Source: Candidatus Sacchlamyda saccharinae (GTDB lineage Bacteria > Chlamydiota > Chlamydiia > Chlamydiales > Rhabdochlamydiaceae). From it: a DNA stretch of 64,000 bases. Made by a program: the position numbers and the translations under genes. Below, piece after piece: positions 18,901 to 26,313 of the stretch; position 1 is the first letter of the stretch; each line of letters begins with the position of its first letter. The notes under the pieces are model-generated. The model saw only the letters and a list, made by a program, of their open reading frames with translations. It did not search any database and was not told where the DNA came from. Location: NCBI GenBank assembly GCA_030408505.1, contig JAUHQI010000004.1, forward strand, positions 992,001 through 1,056,000, in the 5' to 3' direction.

Positions 18901-19685
18901 CCTTGCGAGTCGCGTTCCCAGATCTCTACAGGCTCACCAGAAGAGACATTCATCAAAATTTCTTGCCCCTTCCAATCGCTTCGCTCCATATAACGGGAGT
19001 CGTTTGTCGCAACTACCGGAATGTTCCACTCTTTAGAAAGGGAAAGCAATCGCTGTCCAACTGCCTCCTGTTTCTTTTGAAAATCCTGTGATGCCTGGAT
19101 GAGCCAAGATTCCCGGTCCATCCCATCTGCGAGCATTTGCTCTTCACTCATGAGATGGCGGGTCATCTCAAGATAGAAATCCTCTCCAAATAGCTCATGG
19201 TAAAAGGTAATCTCTTCCTTAAGAGCCTCTTCGTCTTCCTCGCCAATGAGTTGAGCTATCTTCCCCTGCATCGGACCCGATAAGCAAACGAGTCCACCAG
19301 CATGCTGTTTCAATAGCTCCTTGTCAATCCGGGGCGTGTAATAGAATCCCTCCATATAAGCCTTAGAACTGAGCTTACATAAATTGCGATACCCCTCCTT
19401 GTCCTTCGCAAGCAAAACGATGGGGTAGCCAGGCTTTTGCCCTGGAATGCGCATCTTATCGAGTCGTGATTGGGGCGCGACAAAAAGCTCACATCCAATG
19501 ATGGGTCTTACGCCCGCAGCACTGCATGCTTTAAAGAAATCGACCGCGCCATGCAAGTTTCCCTGATCAGTCAAGGCCATTGCCGGCATTTGATACTCAG
19601 CAGCCATCTGAGCAAGTTTCTTTACAGAAGCTGTTGAATCGAGAATAGAAAACTGAGAGTGCACATGCAGCGGAACCCAAGTCAT
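15936..19685 (-). CDS. dnaE: DNA polymerase III alpha subunit
   Basis: 1249 residues, full length. Replicative polymerase. The N-terminal PHP domain has [16 protein letters not shown] (about 6-21). The polymerase palm shows [49 protein letters not shown] (given by its core GRGSGAG and PDIDVD, with two of the three catalytic Asp). The fingers contain YQEQVM and the helix-hairpin-helix region follows near 880. An OB fold and C-terminal tau-binding tail end the protein. It lies 43 bases downstream of uhpC, the order I recall in Chlamydia (uhpC, dnaE). Confidence 0.98.
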   Translation of the reverse strand: [1249 protein letters not shown]

Positions 19686-19728
19686 GCAGCAGAGATTAGC
19701 ACATCAAAGCGAATGGGACAAGAAGGAG

Positions 19729-21111
19729 TTAATCAGAAAGTTTGGGTTGAGCAGAATCGTCGTTGAGGTCATCTTCTTGCTCGATTTGTTTGTTGTGGGT
19801 CCCCCCAACGCGCCAGAGAGGCAGAAGTAGAAGAACCGATAGAGTCGCACAAAAACCAACGCTTACAAAAAATCCCGACCACCCAAACTTTTCACAAACT
19901 ACACCAAGAGGAAATCCTGCTGATGCTGCGCCAATATAGGCGACAAGTCCTACAAATCCCGTTGCAGAACCAGCTGCTTTTTTACCTGCAAGCTCTGCTG
20001 CCACCATCCCGATGAGCATCTGAGGCCCAAAGATCAAAAACCCGATCACAAACATCAGAGCAGAATCAAGGATAGGCATCCCTGCAGGTGAGGCCCAAAA
20101 GGCAGCGATAGCGAAGACAACAGCCAGACTAAAGAGGATATTGACCGGTCCGCGTTTCCCTCGGAAAATCTTATCCGAAGCCCAACCAGCAACCAAGCTG
20201 CCAAAAATCCCCCCAATTTCAAACCAGAACACGCAAGCGCCAGCGGCAAAAACTGAATAGTTCTTCACTTCTACTAAGAAAAGCGTGCTCCAGTCATTGA
20301 TCGCGATTCGAATGACATAGACAAAGAAATAGGCGATCGCCAAAATCCAAATAAGCTTATTTTTTAATACATGCTTAAAAAGAATTTCTTTTGCAGAGAG
20401 ATTGCTTTTTTCTGGTTCAACTTTTTCTTCGGTATAATCATTTTTAAACTTTTCAACAGGAGGAAGTCCAAGAGACCGAGGAGTGTCGCGCAACCTATTG
20501 ATTACAAATAGCCCCGCCAAAATACAGAGGCCACCAGGGATAAACATGGCATAACGCCAGCCCCACATCTGCGCACAAAAAGCAGCAATAAGGGGGATTA
20601 AGGCGCCTCCTACGCTATGAGACGTATTCCAGAAGCCCCACCAGGTGCCCCGTTCTTTCTGCGAATACCAGTGAGTGAGCAGACGTGCACAGGGCGGCCA
20701 GCCATACCCTTGAAAATAGCCATTGAGTCCCCAAAAGATGGCAAAAAAGAGAATAGAAGAGGACATGCCAAAGAAAATATTGAGCACTCCCGTCAAGATC
20801 AAACCTATGCCCATAAAAAAGCGAGGATTCGCCCGATCGGAAAGAACACCACTTAAAAATTTACTTGCACCGTAGGATATAGAGAGGATACTAGCAAGAA
20901 TCCCAAGCTCTCCTTTTGTAAACCCTAAATCCTCAATGAGGGAGGGCATTGCAAAAGTAAAGCTTTTACGGGAGAAATAGTAGAAGATGTACCCGATGTA
21001 CATCCCGTAAAAGGTGCGCCAACGCCAATATTTATAGCTTTGCTTGACAACCTTCTCGTCTGCGATCTCCTCTTGAGGAGGAGTTGGTCTCAAAAACGAG
21101 AAAAATTTCAT
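19729..21111 (-). CDS. uhpC: hexose-phosphate transporter (UhpC-like, major facilitator)
   Basis: 460 residues with about 12 membrane helices. Organophosphate:phosphate antiporter family. Visible are SFTFAMPSLIEDLGFTKGELG in helices 1-2, SYGASKFLSGVLSDRANPRFFMG in loop 2-3 and a central charged loop (RDTPRSLGLPPVEKFK). In Chlamydia the orthologue imports glucose-6-phosphate from the host. It ends with an acidic tail. The promoter upstream is near consensus (TTGACA, 17, TACGAT), and the ribosome site GAGGAG precedes the ATG. Confidence 0.93.
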   Translation of the reverse strand: MKFFSFLRPTPPQEEIADEKVVKQSYKYWRWRTFYGMYIGYIFYYFSRKSFTFAMPSLIEDLGFTKGELGILASILSISYGASKFLSGVLSDRANPRFFMGIGLILTGVLNIFFGMSSSILFFAIFWGLNGYFQGYGWPPCARLLTHWYSQKERGTWWGFWNTSHSVGGALIPLIAAFCAQMWGWRYAMFIPGGLCILAGLFVINRLRDTPRSLGLPPVEKFKNDYTEEKVEPEKSNLSAKEILFKHVLKNKLIWILAIAYFFVYVIRIAINDWSTLFLVEVKNYSVFAAGACVFWFEIGGIFGSLVAGWASDKIFRGKRGPVNILFSLAVVFAIAAFWASPAGMPILDSALMFVIGFLIFGPQMLIGMVAAELAGKKAAGSATGFVGLVAYIGAASAGFPLGVVCEKFGWSGFFVSVGFCATLSVLLLLPLWRVGGTHNKQIEQEDDLNDDSAQPKLSD

Positions 21112-21137
21112 AAGTTTTGCTCCTCAGCAGATTAGTT

Positions 21138-21166
21138 ATCGTACCTGATCAAAAGACAGATGTCAA
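21138..21166 (-). promoter_or_regulatory. promoter of uhpC
   Basis: Minus strand TTGACA (21166-21161), 17-base spacer, TACGAT (21143-21138). It is followed by GAGGAG and the uhpC ATG at 21111. It lies back-to-back with the promoter of the gene at 21235. Confidence 0.7.
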
Positions 21167-21178
21167 TCAACATAGGAC

Positions 21179-21207
21179 TTGATAAAAGGCCTAAAAAGTT
21201 CTATACA
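21179..21207 (+). promoter_or_regulatory. promoter of the hypothetical gene at 21235
   Basis: TTGATA (21179-21184), 17-base spacer, TATACA (21202-21207). Predicted start near 21214, then AAGGAG at 21222-21227 and the ATG at 21235. This favours the ATG at 21235 over the in-frame ATG at 21163, which lies upstream of the promoter. Confidence 0.65.
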
Positions 21208-21234
21208 AATTCGTTAGAGACAAGGAGTACTCAC

Positions 21235-21867
21235 ATGTCCAATCGGCGCATTGACCCCTCAGAAGGGCCACGTGAAGAGCGTTTATATGCCTCTCGTACC
21301 CAAGAAGATAAGAAAGAAAAAGAAAAGTTTAGACAGCTCCCTTCTGAAGAAGGGAAAGAAATACTTCTAGCCACATTTTTTTCCTATCTAAAAAAAATGT
21401 TCGACACATTTTCCCCTTCAAAAAAGCTCGCAGGAAAGGTCATAGACCAACAAACTATTATTGAGCACCTAGAGAAATTCAAAGAAAAACTCAACCAACT
21501 TAAAGCAAAAGACCTCAGCAACACGCCGGATTTTGCAACCGAGCTTTCTAACATATGGTCTCTACTTTTCGAAGATTACGAAAACATTTCTGTTCTTGAG
21601 CGAAAAAATCTAAAAGAAGTCTCTTCCTTTAGAGAGATGATGGACACCATCAAGCATTACCCTGCCGAGTCTGAGCATCGCCTCGGCTATTACCTACTCG
21701 AGCATGCAGGTGAAGATTGGCTCCCTTTTCCCTTCATCGAAATTCTAAAAAAGCTCCACGACGAGCACCTCGAAGACCCCAAACTCTCCACCCTCACCAA
21801 CTGGCAGGCCCTCATCACCAACGTCATCGATGGCCTCAAAAAGCAACTCCCTTTCAAAATAGGATAG
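21235..21867 (+). CDS. hypothetical helical protein
   Basis: 210 residues from the ATG with AAGGAG 8 bases upstream. No signal or membrane segment. The N-terminal 45 residues are very hydrophilic and charged (RIDPSEGPREERLYASRTQEDKK by composition). The rest is predicted helical (IIEHLEKFKEKLNQLKAKDL; LGYYLLEHAGEDWLPFPFIEILKKLHDEH). The polar disordered start and helical body could suit a type III effector or regulator, but nothing specific is recognised. It has its own promoter. A composite repeat begins just after its stop. Confidence 0.65.
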   Translation: MSNRRIDPSEGPREERLYASRTQEDKKEKEKFRQLPSEEGKEILLATFFSYLKKMFDTFSPSKKLAGKVIDQQTIIEHLEKFKEKLNQLKAKDLSNTPDFATELSNIWSLLFEDYENISVLERKNLKEVSSFREMMDTIKHYPAESEHRLGYYLLEHAGEDWLPFPFIEILKKLHDEHLEDPKLSTLTNWQALITNVIDGLKKQLPFKIG

Positions 21868-21887
21868 AAAAAAAAGAAATAGGGCGG

Positions 21888-22150
21888 AATTTGTAGAGGA
21901 CCGCTATAGATTTTCTGCATGCCGATCCTCCGGTCACCATGTCCGGCACTTCGTGACTTGAGCTGATTCTGACTTCGGTAAATCACCCCTCTCTCCGGGC
22001 CCCGTGTAGAACACTGATGGCCCGATCGAACGGGACAATTTTCCATCGTCATAACAGCCATCGGCTGCAAAAGCTTTCAGGCGGACACCGCCCCCCTTCA
22101 TGTCCTTTTGCAGGGCCAATTCAAATACTGCTAAGCGTTTATCTGGTTAT
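21888..22150. repeat. composite palindromic repeat, family F copy 1
   Basis: The left part (about 21888-21970) is similar to 45255-45340: both read GTAG, CCGCTAT, a hairpin around an 8-base loop TCCTYYGG, then GCACTTCGTG, then CTTGAGC. The right end (22111-22150, CAGGGCCAATTCAAATACTG and following) matches the reverse complement of 45395-45430. It is GC-richer than the flanking genes. The 3' end and stop of the minus-strand gene at 22131 lie inside it. Not an insertion sequence: no transposase frame is present. Confidence 0.7.
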
Positions 22151-22523
22151 TCTTGTTTTCTTTGCGACTTGGACATTCTTTGTTTGGGCACGGAATGGCG
22201 CTGCTTACTCTCTCCGTTCCGCAGAACCTACAGGGGAGAGTTACTTTCGTGCTGATGGCTAGGTAGCAACCTTCGGTATCAGCTCTGAGGTATGGTAATG
22301 AGATGAAGTTTTCAGAATCTAATCTGAGATATAATCCTTCATTTGAAGGGAAGATCCTCTCTGCATCGATGTAAACTTTTTCTCCGGAGATTTGTGTAAC
22401 ACAGCTGCTGTTATTCTCCACTAGATACTCTGCCACATCGACAATCTCTTGACTAAATAGCGAACTAGATATGAAAACACTGAATATGGTAAACATAAGG
22501 CAAATCAAGGTGCGAAAAGACAT
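22131..22523 (-). CDS. secreted small protein with C-terminal four-cysteine cluster
   Basis: 130 residues. Signal peptide MSFRTLICLMFTIFSVFISSSLFSQ. The body carries one Cys, and the C-terminal part has C-x2-C (LPCRFCGTE) and C-x4-C (PCPNKEC), which could bind zinc or form disulfides, as in a small zinc ribbon. Strong ribosome site (AGGAGG, 5 bases before the ATG). The last codons (KNNQINA, stop) lie in repeat F copy 1, so the C-terminus may have been replaced by the repeat. Divergent from the lipoprotein gene at 22546. Function unknown. Confidence 0.65.
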   Translation of the reverse strand: MSFRTLICLMFTIFSVFISSSLFSQEIVDVAEYLVENNSSCVTQISGEKVYIDAERIFPSNEGLYLRLDSENFISLPYLRADTEGCYLAISTKVTLPCRFCGTERVSSAIPCPNKECPSRKENKNNQINA

Positions 22524-22545
22524 GTGTTCCTCCTTTTATTGGAAA

Positions 22546-23427
22546 ATGAAATTCACGTTCGGCATCATCGTAAAACAAGTTTTTCTTTTTTGCATAATAC
22601 TATTTATTTTCTCTAGCTGTGACACACCTCAAAATACCTCTTTACATTCGGAAAATCACTGGATGGAAAAGTTTTTTAATGATCTCCTGTTTAAAGAAGG
22701 AGGAGTTTACACCCTACTTGGATCAAAGCCTGTTACAGAAGTTGTTTTGTATCACTATACAGATGAAGAAATGGCAGAGCTTCAAAAACATCTCACTCCA
22801 GAGGAGTTGGAAAACTGCTATGTTGATGATCAATACGACTTGCCAAAAAACTGGGAGCGTTGGGAGAAATACTCCTCGGACAAACCACTAAAAAGGCACT
22901 TATTATTTAGATCTCATTATAGCGAAGATGGCAAATCGTCATATGTTTATTTCGTTGATATTGTGAAGACTGCTCTCTTACTGCAAGATAACTACGACCT
23001 ATTCGCTAGAGAGGTGGGCTTTGTATTTAATCCTCTCGAAGTAGTATTAGAAATGCCTTCAAAAACCTCAGCATTTTGGGAAAAAGTAAGAGAGTCACGA
23101 AATGCCACATTGCTTTGGGGGTTACTTTTTGGTTACGGCAAAGAAAATGCTTCCCTATTTAGCTGGAAATATCTCTCAAAAAGTGAAAAAACTTCTAATT
23201 TTGTAAAGCATCTCCCATGTACCTATAGTAATCCTCCTCCAGTTGGCAAAGTAGAACTTACAATTGAAAATTTATTGCTTCCATCGTTCGTTTCATTCAC
23301 TCTCGAAGACAAAGTACTCGATAAATACATAAAAGAGCGCAAAGAAATTCAGCTAATTTACAAACAAAACGACCTTCTTACGTACACATTACAGCAGCTA
23401 GGAGTTGATGATCACGAACACAAATAG
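22546..23427 (+). CDS. hypothetical lipoprotein
   Basis: 293 residues from the ATG at 22546, which gives a normal lipoprotein signal (KQVFLFCIILFIFSSCDTPQ, lipobox F-S-S-C); in-frame ATGs at 22471 and 22522 are possible but give an untypical start. The mature part is mixed alpha/beta and charged, with no motif I recognise (for example EVVLYHYTDEEMAELQKHLTPEEL and FWEKVRESRNATLLWGLLFGYG). The gene is visibly AT-richer than hisS next to it, which may mean later acquisition. Only 22 bases separate it from the divergent cysteine-cluster gene. Confidence 0.65.
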   Translation: MKFTFGIIVKQVFLFCIILFIFSSCDTPQNTSLHSENHWMEKFFNDLLFKEGGVYTLLGSKPVTEVVLYHYTDEEMAELQKHLTPEELENCYVDDQYDLPKNWERWEKYSSDKPLKRHLLFRSHYSEDGKSSYVYFVDIVKTALLLQDNYDLFAREVGFVFNPLEVVLEMPSKTSAFWEKVRESRNATLLWGLLFGYGKENASLFSWKYLSKSEKTSNFVKHLPCTYSNPPPVGKVELTIENLLLPSFVSFTLEDKVLDKYIKERKEIQLIYKQNDLLTYTLQQLGVDDHEHK

Positions 23428-23643
23428 ACTCTCCAGAGGCTATTATGGCAATGAGAAATTGGCCCGTTTGAGCGAAGATAGTGCTCCGCACAGATTCGCG
23501 AAAGAAGGTCCGATTTATCGAGCGCCGCTGGACGTGGCAAACGTAATTTTGCAACGCAGGAAACTTCTAGCAGCCCTTACCAAACTTTTATCCAACCTTT
23601 TTAACATTGAATCTCCATCGACATTCTTTTATTATGAATAGCT

Positions 23644-24930
23644 ATGAAGTATGCGATTGCTAAGGGTGTGTTTGATGTGTTGCCAAAGGATCCCACACAG
23701 GGGGGAGAATGGCGGCTCACTCATCTATGGCACTATCTGGAAGAACAAATCCATAGGTTGGCAAAGGCTTATGGTTATAGGGAAATCCGGACCCCGATTT
23801 TCGAGCGGACAGAGCTCTTTGTGCGCGGTGTGGGCGAAAGTTCGGACATTGTCACCAAGGAAATGTACACGTTTGAGGATCGGGCCGGGCGCATGATGAC
23901 CCTGCGGCCAGAAGGGACGGCAGCAATTATGCGCGCGTACGTTGAAAAACGGCTCGATCAGCAGATTGGCTGTCAAAAGCTCTATTACATTGGGCCGATG
24001 TTTCGCTATGAGCGCCCTCAGGCGGGAAGATACCGACAACACCACCAATTTGGGGTGGAGGCTATCGGCGATGCCAGCCCCGAGCAAGATGTTGAAGTCA
24101 TAGATATGCTCTGTGAATTCTATCGAAGGCTAGGTCTGAAAAATTTGACTGTCATGCTCAATTCTGTTGGTGATGATGCGTCTCGAGAAAGCTTCCGCGC
24201 TGCGCTGCGCAAATTTTTAGAGCCCCACTTTGATGCATTGTCTGAAGAAAGCAAAATTCGCTATGAAAAGAATGTGTTGAGAATTCTAGATTCTAAAGAC
24301 CCAAATGATCAGAAATTGTTACTAGGAGCCCCCTCTCTGCACGATTTTTTAGGTGAAGAGGCCAAAGAACACTTTGCGAGGGTACAAGCTCTCTTGAAAA
24401 AACTTGGGATCCATTACGTGGTGACTCCCAATTTGGTGAGGGGCTTGGACTACTACACAAAAACCGTTTTTGAAGTAACCTCTGGGGAATTGGGAGCGCA
24501 AAATGCCATCGGCGCTGGCGGAAGGTACGATGGGTTGACTGCGCTTTTAGGGGGACCAGATCTCCCTTCGATTGGGTTTGCGGCGGGTCTTGAGAGAATT
24601 CTACAAACGATGATTGCCCAAAAGATCCCTTTGCCCGAGCCCCCTCATCCAGCCTTGTATATAGTCCCCCTTGGAGAAAAGGCCAAAGAATATGGCCTTG
24701 AACTGACCTATCGACTCCGCCACCAAGACGTGGGAGTCGAGATCGACTGCCATGCTAAGAAAGTGGGCAAGGCTCTGGAAAAAGCGGTCGCGTTGGGAGC
24801 TACCTATGCCTTAGTCTTGGGAGAGGATGAGCTTTCATCAGGGGAAATAAAACTCAAGAAAATAGCTTCTAGAGAAGAACTCCCCTTAAAACTCGACGAC
24901 CTCGAGAAGTTTCTCCTAGGGAAGGGCTGA
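23644..24930 (+). CDS. hisS: histidyl-tRNA synthetase
   Basis: 428 residues. Class II synthetase charging tRNA-His. Visible are the N-terminal GVFDVLPKDP and YREIRTPIFERTELFVRGVGESSDIVTKEMYTF, motif 2 YYIGPMFRYERPQAGRYRQHHQFG (by its core FRYERPQAGR), LVRGLDYYTKTVFE, GAGGRYDGL and motif 3 GFAAGLERIL. A C-terminal anticodon domain follows. The stop TGA (24928-24930) is inside the terminal repeat of palindromic element 1B, so the last few residues are dictated by that element. As I recall Chlamydia has aspS next; here it is absent. Confidence 0.97.
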   Translation: MKYAIAKGVFDVLPKDPTQGGEWRLTHLWHYLEEQIHRLAKAYGYREIRTPIFERTELFVRGVGESSDIVTKEMYTFEDRAGRMMTLRPEGTAAIMRAYVEKRLDQQIGCQKLYYIGPMFRYERPQAGRYRQHHQFGVEAIGDASPEQDVEVIDMLCEFYRRLGLKNLTVMLNSVGDDASRESFRAALRKFLEPHFDALSEESKIRYEKNVLRILDSKDPNDQKLLLGAPSLHDFLGEEAKEHFARVQALLKKLGIHYVVTPNLVRGLDYYTKTVFEVTSGELGAQNAIGAGGRYDGLTALLGGPDLPSIGFAAGLERILQTMIAQKIPLPEPPHPALYIVPLGEKAKEYGLELTYRLRHQDVGVEIDCHAKKVGKALEKAVALGATYALVLGEDELSSGEIKLKKIASREELPLKLDDLEKFLLGKG

Positions 24931-25082
24931 TTAATTCGGAATTTTCAGATCTGGAAGGATTTCGAGGAAAAAATCGACGCTGGAGTAAATAAGTTGACTA
25001 TTGATAGTCAGTGACTTACGAAAAGTCGATTTTGGATCGAAAGACAACGGAGATGGAACAGCCGAATTTATCAGCATTTCCC
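24919..25082. repeat. 164-bp palindromic element, family 1 copy B
   Basis: Inverted copy of the element at 13819-13979: the whole length aligns with the reverse complement of that copy with scattered substitutions. Terminal repeats are imperfect (GGGAAGGGCTGATTAATTCGG at 24919-24939 region against CCGAATTTATCAGCATTTCCC at 25062-25082; each cited as its core GCTGATTAATTCGG). An internal TTGACTATTGATAGTCA hairpin corresponds to that in copy A. It contains the hisS stop codon and fills most of the space between hisS and mip. Confidence 0.85.
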
Positions 25083-25134
25083 TTGGCTAACAAAGAAATC
25101 TTGTTTATCATTTATAGAAAAAAGGAGTTTTCTT

Positions 25135-25857
25135 ATGCGCTTTTATTCTCTTCTTGCCGCCTCGTTACTTTCTTTGAGCCTCGTAGCCTCTGAGACTCAA
25201 AAAGAGATTTCCAAGGTCTCTGAAGCTTTCGGGCATTTGATCGGGAAAAACATTGATACCATCGGCATCGATTTTGATATTGAACTGGTTATGAAAGGCT
25301 TGCGAGATGCGGCTGAAGGCAAAAACTCCCCCATGACAGAGGAAGAATGCATCGGCGCCATTTCAAACGCTCAAAAATCTGCTTTTAAACATAAAGCAGA
25401 AGCCAACCTAAAAAACGCTGAAGATTTCCTCAAAGGCAATGGCAAACAAAAAAACATTGTCTCTTTAGAAGAAGGGAAAATCCAGTACAAAATTGAGAAA
25501 AAAGGAAAGGGTCAAGAAGTCGAGCCTCACTCTAGTCCAGTGATCCATTATGTGGGAAGATACCTCGATGGAACCGTATTTGGAGAGTCAAAAGAAGATG
25601 AATCAATCACACTTGATAACACGATACAGGGCTTCCAAAAAGGACTCGTCGGCATGAAGGAAGGGGAAACCCGCACGCTCTACATTCACCCCGAGCTCGG
25701 TTATGGGACTCAAGGACATCTTCCTCCGAATTCTTTGCTCACATTTGAAATTGAGATCGTAAAAGCAAACGCCCCTAAAGAAGAGCCTGCTGACAACCTC
25801 ATCTTGGAATCTGATCATGATGAAGTAAAGAGTTTAGACGCGCACAATGTGCGATGA
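25135..25857 (+). CDS. mip: Mip-like FKBP-type peptidyl-prolyl isomerase
   Basis: 240 residues. Signal peptide MRFYSLLAASLLSLSLVAS. An N-terminal helical dimerisation region follows (EAFGHLIGKNIDTIGIDFDIELVMKGLRDAAEGK), then the FKBP domain from about 105 (HYVGRYLDGTVFGESKEDE; IQGFQKGLVGMKEGETRTLYIHPELGYG; PNSLLTFEIEIV). An acidic tail ends the protein. Exported proline isomerase; surface Mip supports infection in Chlamydia and Legionella. AAGGAG ribosome site. Its stop overlaps the trmL start. Confidence 0.94.
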   Translation: MRFYSLLAASLLSLSLVASETQKEISKVSEAFGHLIGKNIDTIGIDFDIELVMKGLRDAAEGKNSPMTEEECIGAISNAQKSAFKHKAEANLKNAEDFLKGNGKQKNIVSLEEGKIQYKIEKKGKGQEVEPHSSPVIHYVGRYLDGTVFGESKEDESITLDNTIQGFQKGLVGMKEGETRTLYIHPELGYGTQGHLPPNSLLTFEIEIVKANAPKEEPADNLILESDHDEVKSLDAHNVR

Positions 25858-26312
25858 TGAATATTGTCCTCTTTGAGCCTCAGATTCCACAAAATACGGG
25901 GAACATTGTCCGCACCTGTGCAGTCACTGGTGCCACGCTCTTTCTAGTCAAACCCCTGGGCTTTAGCGTGAGCGATCGAAAACTCAAACGGGCCGGACTC
26001 GACTATTGGGAAGGGGCCACCGTAAAGTTCATTGACGATTTAACTGTTTTTTTAGACAATACATCTGCTCGCTTCTTTTTTTATTCTTCGCATGCAAAGA
26101 AGACATACTCAGAAGTAGAATATCGGCCGGATGATTTTTTGATTTTCGGCTCAGAAACAACAGGCTTGCCCCAAACTTTTTGGGAAAAATGGCCCCAGCA
26201 TTTTTGCACAATTCCCCAAAGAGAAGGGAAGAGATGTTTAAACCTGGCCAATGCCGTTTCTATTGTGCTATATGAAGCTTGGAGGCAGCAAGATTTTTTG
26301 GTAAGACCATAA
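25854..26312 (+). CDS. trmL: tRNA (cytidine(34)-2'-O)-methyltransferase
   Basis: 152 residues, the family's usual size. SPOUT knot enzyme methylating the wobble ribose of tRNA-Leu. Motifs: VLFEPQIPQNTGNIVRTCAVTGATLFLV at the N-terminus, LKRAGLDYWEG, FLIFGSETTGLP and RCLNLANAVSIVLYEAWRQ at the end. The start overlaps the mip stop by 4 bases (or 1 if the second ATG is used). The pair mip-SpoU family is in the same order as I recall for Chlamydia. Confidence 0.95.
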   Translation: MMNIVLFEPQIPQNTGNIVRTCAVTGATLFLVKPLGFSVSDRKLKRAGLDYWEGATVKFIDDLTVFLDNTSARFFFYSSHAKKTYSEVEYRPDDFLIFGSETTGLPQTFWEKWPQHFCTIPQREGKRCLNLANAVSIVLYEAWRQQDFLVRP

Positions 26313-26313
26313 T

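Noticed and set aside
23405-23641. 78-codon frame between the lipoprotein gene and hisS
   Set aside because: It overlaps the end of the lipoprotein gene, has no ribosome site and no recognisable similarity. The 216 bases 23428-23643 show nothing else.
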